Below, piece by piece: positions 6,845-10,706 of a DNA stretch of 10,706 bases (position 1 is the first letter of the stretch; every line of letters begins with the position of its first letter). Below the pieces are notes generated by a model that was given only the letters and a program-made list of their open reading frames with translations, searched no databases and was not told where the DNA came from. The translations under genes and the position numbers were made by a program. The stretch is from Paenibacillus sp. (GTDB lineage Bacteria; Bacillota; Bacilli; Paenibacillales; Paenibacillaceae), in the NCBI GenBank assembly GCA_029256665.1, contig JAQSXN010000310.1:1-10706 (forward strand). The letters run 5' to 3'.

Positions 6845-8005
6845 ATGACCAGAAAACTTAAAATCGGCATTACTTGTTATCCTACGCTGGGCGGTTCTGG
6901 TGTAGTGGCGACGGAGCTCGGTAAGCTGCTAGCCGAACGAGGCCATGAAATTCATTTTATTACGCATAGCATTCCGTTCCGCTTGGGGAAATTCAACAAA
7001 AACATCTTTTTCCACGAAGTGGAAGTTAACGACTATTACGTATTCAAATATCCGCCATATGATTTATCTCTGGCAAGCAAGATGGCCCAGGTGGCCAAGA
7101 TGCAGAAGCTTGACGTGCTCCACGTGCATTATGCCATCCCGCATGCCGTAGCCGCGTATTTGGCTAAGCAGATGAGCTGCGAGGGACTTAAAACGGTCAC
7201 GACGCTGCACGGCACCGACATTACGGTTTTGGCGCAAGACGAATCGTTAAAGGATTTGATTCGGCTTGCTATCCATCAAAGCGATGCCGTTACGGCCGTC
7301 TCGAAAGATCTTATTCAGGAAACGCGCAACCTGCTTGACATTACGACGCCGATCGATTTGACTTATAATTTCGTCGATAAACGAGTGTACTATCCGCGCG
7401 ACGTAGAGTCGCTTCGTCGCGACTTTGCCGCGCCGGAAGAAAAAATCTTGATGCATATATCCAATTTCCGCCCCGTCAAGCGCGTAAGCGACGTTGTGGA
7501 TATCTTCGCTAAAGTCTCCAAGCAGGTGAAAGCGAAGCTGCTGCTTGTCGGCGAAGGGCCGGAGCAGTCCAAAATCCAATGCAAAGTCCGAAACCTGGGA
7601 CTCGAAGACCGCGTGCAGTTCCTCGGAAAACAAGAGGATGTCGCCCAGGTCATCTCCATGGCGGACGTGTTGCTGCTGCCGTCGGAGAAAGAAAGCTTTG
7701 GTCTTGTGGCGCTGGAGGCGATGGCATGCGGCGTTCCAACGGTGGGCTCCAATGCCGGCGGGATTCCGGAGCTGGTCACCCAAGGAGAAACGGGCTTCCT
7801 GTCGGACATCGGCAACGTGGACGAGATGGCGGACAACGCCATCGAGCTGTTAACCAACGAAGCGCTTGCGGCTCGATTCAAGAAGGCATGCTTGCATAGA
7901 GCCCGATTCGAATTCTGCAACGACTCCATTACGACGCAGTACGAACAAATCTACTACAGGGTGCTCGGCATCGAAGCGAATCTGCCCGAGCCGGTATGCG
8001 AATGA
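6845..8005 (+). CDS. bshA: N-acetyl-alpha-D-glucosaminyl L-malate synthase BshA
   Basis: BshA is a retaining GT4-family glycosyltransferase that joins UDP-GlcNAc to L-malate, the first step of bacillithiol synthesis. The 386 residues show the GT-B fold: an acceptor domain opening with KIGITCYPTLGGSGVVATEL (5-24), a conserved TTLHGTDIT (119-127), and a donor domain with SNFRPVKRV (206-214). The EX7E motif is at Glu283 and Glu291 within EKESFGLVALEAMACGVP. Ribosome site GGAGGT (6830-6835) is well placed before the ATG. The 56-base gap after bshB1 holds TATAAG (6809-6814) and a weak sigma-B-like pair, so a separate promoter is possible but not shown. The stop overlaps cca. BshC, the last enzyme of the pathway, is not in this window. 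Confidence 0.98.
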   Translation: MTRKLKIGITCYPTLGGSGVVATELGKLLAERGHEIHFITHSIPFRLGKFNKNIFFHEVEVNDYYVFKYPPYDLSLASKMAQVAKMQKLDVLHVHYAIPHAVAAYLAKQMSCEGLKTVTTLHGTDITVLAQDESLKDLIRLAIHQSDAVTAVSKDLIQETRNLLDITTPIDLTYNFVDKRVYYPRDVESLRRDFAAPEEKILMHISNFRPVKRVSDVVDIFAKVSKQVKAKLLLVGEGPEQSKIQCKVRNLGLEDRVQFLGKQEDVAQVISMADVLLLPSEKESFGLVALEAMACGVPTVGSNAGGIPELVTQGETGFLSDIGNVDEMADNAIELLTNEALAARFKKACLHRARFEFCNDSITTQYEQIYYRVLGIEANLPEPVCE

Positions 8006-9318
8006 ACAAGTTGGCGCTAACTTCGGCGATGTCGGCGGCATTGCCGGTTATCGATCGGCTGGAGCAAGCAGGCTTCGAAACGGTTTTCGTCGGGGGAGCG
8101 GTCAGGGATGCCTTGCTCGGGAGAAAGGTACAGGATGTCGATATCGCGACGGCCGCAACGCCCGACCAAGTGATGGCCCTCTTTTCGCGATGTATCCCGA
8201 CAGGCTTGGCGCACGGTACCGTGACGGTCATGCACGATGGCGTTCCCTACGAGGTGACGACCTATCGGCGGGAATCGGAGTACGTCGATTATCGCAAGCC
8301 AAGCGCCGTCACGTTCGTCACCGATCTCGACGGCGATTTGTTGAGGCGCGACTTCACGGTTAACGCCATGGCGTTAAGAGGCGACGGCAGCATCCACGAT
8401 CCGTATGGAGGGCTCGCCGATCTGCGCAATGGCATATTGCGCTGCGTAGGCGACGCGAACGAGCGGTTCCGGGAGGATGCGCTCCGAATGGTTAGAGCCG
8501 TACGTTTTATCGGAACTTACGGCTTCCGGCCGGCATTATCGGCTTGGCGCTCGCTTCGGCATCGCCGGGAGCTCTTGCGGCATGTCGCGATGGAGCGGGT
8601 CCATGCTGAGCTCGATAAGATGATCGAAAGCGGCAATCCCGCGCGATCCTTGGCTTGGCTGGACAAGAGCGGCTTGCTTCGGCATACGAAGGAGCCGCTC
8701 TCCTTTGTCGTTGCGCTGCAGCGGAGATCCAAGGCCAAGTACGAGCTCGGGTTCTTGACATCGATAAGCGATCCGGACGCCAGATGGGCGGCTCTGGCTA
8801 TCGCTGCCGATGTTTCTTCCGCGGACACCCGGGACACGCTTGAGGCGCTCCGGATGTCCAACAAGCGATCGCAACGAATCATGTCGGCGGTTGCGTTGTT
8901 CGAAGGGATGGCCGAATGGCTTCCGAAAGGCGGCAGTGTAATTCCGGACGCAATGGAGGTTATCGATGAAGCTTTTATGCGTCTCTTGTTACGTTATGGA
9001 GTAACGGCCGCAACGGATTGGCTGCACGTCGAGCGGTTGATGGCAAATGCCGAAGCCGCAATAGAAGGTTCAGCCGCCGAGAGACTGGTATTCATGGATC
9101 GATTCGAGAAACTGATCGCGGATGCGCCGTTGCTCGTCTTGAAGGAGCTGGACGTAAGCGGCGCCGAGCTGGCCGAAGCGCTCGGCAAACCGGCGGGTCC
9201 TTGGCTGAAGCATTGTCTGGACAGGCTTCTCCTGGAGTCCGCGCTTGGGCGGATCGACAACAAAAGGGATGTTCTCGTGCGCCAAGCCGCCGCATGGGAA
9301 GAGGAGAGGGCGGAATGA
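7996..9318 (+). CDS. cca: CCA tRNA nucleotidyltransferase
   Basis: This class II nucleotidyltransferase adds or repairs the CCA end of tRNAs without a nucleic-acid template. The N-terminal catalytic motifs are clear: GGAVRDALLG (33-42), the metal-binding Asp47 and Asp49 in QDVDIAT, RRDFTVNAMA (117-126), and the helix EDALRMVRAVRF (160-171). The C-terminal half is the helical tRNA-binding part and is less conserved. At 440 residues it is longer than the B. subtilis enzyme (about 397). There are two possible starts: ATG 7996 overlaps bshA by ten bases, and ATG 8002, two codons later, forms an ATGA overlap with the bshA stop. Neither has a good ribosome site, so translation is probably coupled to bshA and 8002 may be the real start. 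Confidence 0.97.
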   Translation: MRMNKLALTSAMSAALPVIDRLEQAGFETVFVGGAVRDALLGRKVQDVDIATAATPDQVMALFSRCIPTGLAHGTVTVMHDGVPYEVTTYRRESEYVDYRKPSAVTFVTDLDGDLLRRDFTVNAMALRGDGSIHDPYGGLADLRNGILRCVGDANERFREDALRMVRAVRFIGTYGFRPALSAWRSLRHRRELLRHVAMERVHAELDKMIESGNPARSLAWLDKSGLLRHTKEPLSFVVALQRRSKAKYELGFLTSISDPDARWAALAIAADVSSADTRDTLEALRMSNKRSQRIMSAVALFEGMAEWLPKGGSVIPDAMEVIDEAFMRLLLRYGVTAATDWLHVERLMANAEAAIEGSAAERLVFMDRFEKLIADAPLLVLKELDVSGAELAEALGKPAGPWLKHCLDRLLLESALGRIDNKRDVLVRQAAAWEEERAE

Positions 9319-9322
9319 TAAC

Positions 9323-10306
9323 ATGGGCAACGAAGCGTTAATCCAATTGTTTCGCGATCATCCTGGCGAGTACGTTTCCGGAGCCAAAATGAGCGAAGCG
9401 CTTAACGTAAGCCGAACGGCCATCTGGAAAGCCATCAAAAAACTCGAAGGCGCCGGCTATGAATTCGAGGCGTCCACCAAGCTGGGCTACCGGCTGCTCT
9501 TCGAGCCGGATCCGTGGTCAGCGGATCTGATCCAAGCCGCGTTGGCGACGCGAACGTTCGGACGAACGTTAACAATAGAAGGAGAAGTGACTTCGACGCA
9601 AGACCTGGCTCGGACGGCGGCGGAGCAAGGAGCCCCGGAGGGGTATCTGGTCATTGCCGAACGGCAGCAGAGCGGCCGCGGCCGCATGGGGCGCTCCTGG
9701 GTATCTCCATACGGCAAAGGAATCTGGATGAGCATGGTGCTGAGACCGGAAGTGCCGATTCATTGCGCGCCGCAGCTAACGCTGCTTGCCGCCGTCGCGT
9801 TGTGCCGGAGCTTGCGACGCGTCACGGGATTGCCTATCGGCATTAAGTGGCCGAACGACCTGCTTGTCGGCGGCCGCAAAATTAGCGGGATCTTGCTGGA
9901 GTCCGCCGCGGAGGACGAACGCCTTAAATACATCGTGGCCGGCATCGGCATCAGCGTCAATTTAGCGGAAGCCGATTATCCCGAAGAGATGCTCGAGAAA
10001 GCCGTTTCGCTTCGCGTTGCCGGGGGGCGCGTATTGAATCGCACCGAAATGATCGCGGATTTCCTCATGGAGTGGGAGCAATTATACGGGCTGTTCATCA
10101 AGGAAGGCTTTCGTCCGATCGCAACGCTGTGGGAATCGATGGCCGTCTCGCTTGGGCGGAAGGTGAAGCTTACGACGCCGCAAGGCGAATTGACGGGCGT
10201 TCCGGAATCGCTGGACGACAGCGGAGCGATCAGGGTACGGCGCGATGACGGAAGCCTCGTCACGATTTTTTCCGCGGAGATGGGGGAGCCGTTGGCGTCA
10301 AGATGA
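9323..10306 (+). CDS. birA: Biotin-[acetyl-CoA-carboxylase] ligase / biotin operon repressor
   Basis: BirA makes biotinyl-AMP and transfers biotin to carrier proteins; the version with an N-terminal DNA-binding domain also represses biotin genes. The 327 residues match B. subtilis BirA (about 325). Residues 3-60 form a winged helix (MSEALNVSRTAIWKAIKKLE, then GYRL), so this is the bifunctional class. The ligase domain shows the adenylate loop GRGRMGRSW (118-126), catalytic-region Lys175 in KWPNDLL, and GIGISVN (207-213). A small SH3-like C-terminal domain covers about 275-322. I chose ATG 9323, five bases after the cca stop and about 10 bases after the AG-rich run 9302-9313. An earlier in-frame opening lies inside cca. 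No BirA operator was recognised in this window. Confidence 0.97.
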   Translation: MGNEALIQLFRDHPGEYVSGAKMSEALNVSRTAIWKAIKKLEGAGYEFEASTKLGYRLLFEPDPWSADLIQAALATRTFGRTLTIEGEVTSTQDLARTAAEQGAPEGYLVIAERQQSGRGRMGRSWVSPYGKGIWMSMVLRPEVPIHCAPQLTLLAAVALCRSLRRVTGLPIGIKWPNDLLVGGRKISGILLESAAEDERLKYIVAGIGISVNLAEADYPEEMLEKAVSLRVAGGRVLNRTEMIADFLMEWEQLYGLFIKEGFRPIATLWESMAVSLGRKVKLTTPQGELTGVPESLDDSGAIRVRRDDGSLVTIFSAEMGEPLASR

Positions 10307-10325
10307 CCTCCCGTGAGAGATGCCG

Positions 10326-10354
10326 TTTACGGCCGTTCGATTATTTGGTAAAAT
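10326..10354 (+). promoter_or_regulatory. Sigma-A-type promoter for the panB leader
   Basis: TTTACG (10326-10331; four of six consensus bases) is exactly 17 bases before TAAAAT (10349-10354; five of six). Transcription from it would begin near 10360, at the foot of the first leader hairpin. The -35 box sits in a small inverted repeat, GCCG/CGGC (10322-10333). Confidence 0.7.
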
Positions 10355-10358
10355 GGAA

Positions 10359-10482
10359 GCATCGGGCAGCATTCCTATCGCGAAGCTGCACCGGTGCGGA
10401 AGTTAAGCCATTCTCCAATGATTTGAAATTGACAATGATTGGGATGCGCACTCTGCTCTGAGCCGTCAAGGACCGAGACAGA
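10359..10482 (+). ncRNA. pan RNA motif, two-hairpin leader of panB
   Basis: The pan motif is a known structured RNA in the 5' leader of pantothenate genes, defined by stems with two conserved bulged A residues and usually present as two hairpins; its ligand is not known to me. Hairpin 1: GCATCGG (10359-10365) pairs with CCGGTGC (10391-10397), GCAGC (10366-10370) with GCTGC (10385-10389), TTC (10372-10374) with GAA (10382-10384), leaving A10371 and A10390 bulged. Hairpin 2 has the same topology but is weaker: TCTG (10452-10455) with CAGA (10479-10482), CTCTG (10456-10460) with CCGAG (10473-10477, one U-C mismatch), CC (10463-10464) with GG (10470-10471), and bulged A10461 and A10478. The assignment rests on this structure and on position before panB, without a covariance search. 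Confidence 0.75.
10415..10442 (+). other. Linker hairpin between the two pan stems
   Basis: CCAAT (10415-10419) pairs with ATTGG (10438-10442) and ATT (10421-10423) with AAT (10434-10436), with a G-G mismatch between and a 10-base loop. It is AT-rich and only moderately stable. It lies between the two pan-like hairpins and could act as a spacer or belong to an alternative fold. Confidence 0.4.
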
Positions 10483-10521
10483 AGGAAGCATGACAAGCAC
10501 GAATTTCCTTTTCTCATCGGC

Positions 10522-10553
10522 AACCTTTTCAGCGGCGGCTAAAAGGTTTTTTT
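10522..10553 (+). terminator. Intrinsic terminator (attenuator) in the panB leader
   Basis: AACCTTTT (10522-10529) pairs with AAAAGGTT (10541-10548). Above a bulged C, AGC (10531-10533) pairs with GCT (10538-10540) around GGCG. Seven T residues follow (10547-10553). It is downstream of the pan hairpins and 33 bases before the panB start, so it can cut off transcription before the gene; it could equally be the end of a short RNA. Confidence 0.88.
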
Positions 10554-10586
10554 GTGTTCACAATAGCCATAAAGGGGATGAAACCG

Positions 10587-10706
10587 ATGAGGAAACGACT
10601 GACAATTTCCGGTCTTCAGAAGATGAAGCGGGAGCGCAACGCGATTTCCATGGTGACAGCTTACGATTATCCGTCAGCCAAGCTGGCGGAAGAAGCAGGC
10701 ATCGAT
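10587..10706 (+). CDS. panB: 3-methyl-2-oxobutanoate hydroxymethyltransferase, 5' part
   Basis: PanB transfers a hydroxymethyl group from methylene-tetrahydrofolate to alpha-ketoisovalerate, the first committed step of pantothenate synthesis. Only the first 40 residues are in the window. They include the family signature SMVTAYDYPSAKLAEEAGID (21-40), which leads into the first strand of the TIM barrel. I chose ATG 10587 because AAAGGGGA (10571-10578) is 8 bases upstream; the in-frame ATG at 10578 lies against the G run and is too close to it. The gene is preceded by its own promoter, a pan RNA and a terminator, so control by premature termination is likely. panC and panD are expected to follow outside the window. 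Confidence 0.95.
   Translation, partial: MRKRLTISGLQKMKRERNAISMVTAYDYPSAKLAEEAGID

Noticed and set aside
7247..7929. Minus-strand open frames opposite bshA
   Set aside because: They are shadows of the highly conserved bshA coding frame, with no ribosome site or domain.
10395..10409. GGAAGTTAAGC-like stretch resembling part of 5S rRNA
   Set aside because: Only a short run resembles 5S rRNA. The flanking helices of 5S are absent, and the bases fit the panB leader.
10429..10457. TTGACA at 10429-10434 as a second panB promoter
   Set aside because: There is no acceptable -10 box at 16-18 bases; the bases there are TCTGCT.
10307..10586. T-box or amino-acid attenuator before panB
   Set aside because: The conserved T-box sequence (AGGGTGGNACCGCG) and a specifier stem are absent, as is a short leader peptide with repeated codons. 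The pan hairpins explain the structure better.

Overview
The window looks like core chromosome of a moderately GC-rich, endospore-forming Bacillota of the Paenibacillus/Cohnella type. It has a menaquinol:cytochrome c reductase of the Bacillus type (cytochrome b6-like QcrB plus a QcrC that fuses subunit IV to cytochrome c), the sporulation-associated protein YpjB, bacillithiol synthesis genes, and strong AAGGAGG-type ribosome binding sites. The gene order matches, from memory, the Bacillus subtilis qcrBC-ypjA-ypjB-ypjC-ypjD-dapB-mgsA-bshB1-bshA-cca-birA-panB segment, with one extra TPR-protein gene between ypjD and dapB.

Layout. Positions 2-1210 hold the 3' end of qcrB and all of qcrC, closed by an intrinsic terminator at 1221-1255. 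Positions 1270-2853 hold ypjA (DUF1405) and ypjB. A YitT-family membrane protein gene (2856-3716) runs on the minus strand and converges on ypjB with a 2-base gap. A divergent intergenic region (3717-3853) then starts a long plus-strand series: ypjD, the TPR gene, dapB, mgsA, bshB1, bshA, cca and birA, with short gaps and two ATGA overlaps. After birA, a sigma-A-like promoter drives a structured leader (10359-10553) ahead of the 5' end of panB, which runs off the window.

How the genes fit together. qcrBC are respiratory. dapB feeds lysine and meso-diaminopimelate synthesis for the cell wall and spore cortex. mgsA is the methylglyoxal bypass of glycolysis, and bshB1/bshA make bacillithiol, which is also used in methylglyoxal detoxification, so their adjacency makes physiological sense. 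cca finishes tRNA 3' ends, birA ligates biotin and represses biotin genes, and panB begins pantothenate synthesis.

Most notable points. (1) dapB is frameshifted near its 3' end by an imperfect 8-base tandem duplication, which replaces the last 22 residues of a 268-residue protein with six unrelated ones. (2) The panB leader holds two hairpins of the same architecture, each with two bulged adenosines, matching the known pan RNA motif. They are followed by a strong terminator and a possible competing antiterminator. I saw no mobile element, CRISPR array, tRNA or rRNA, and no convincing new multi-gene system; this is mainly a conserved housekeeping region.
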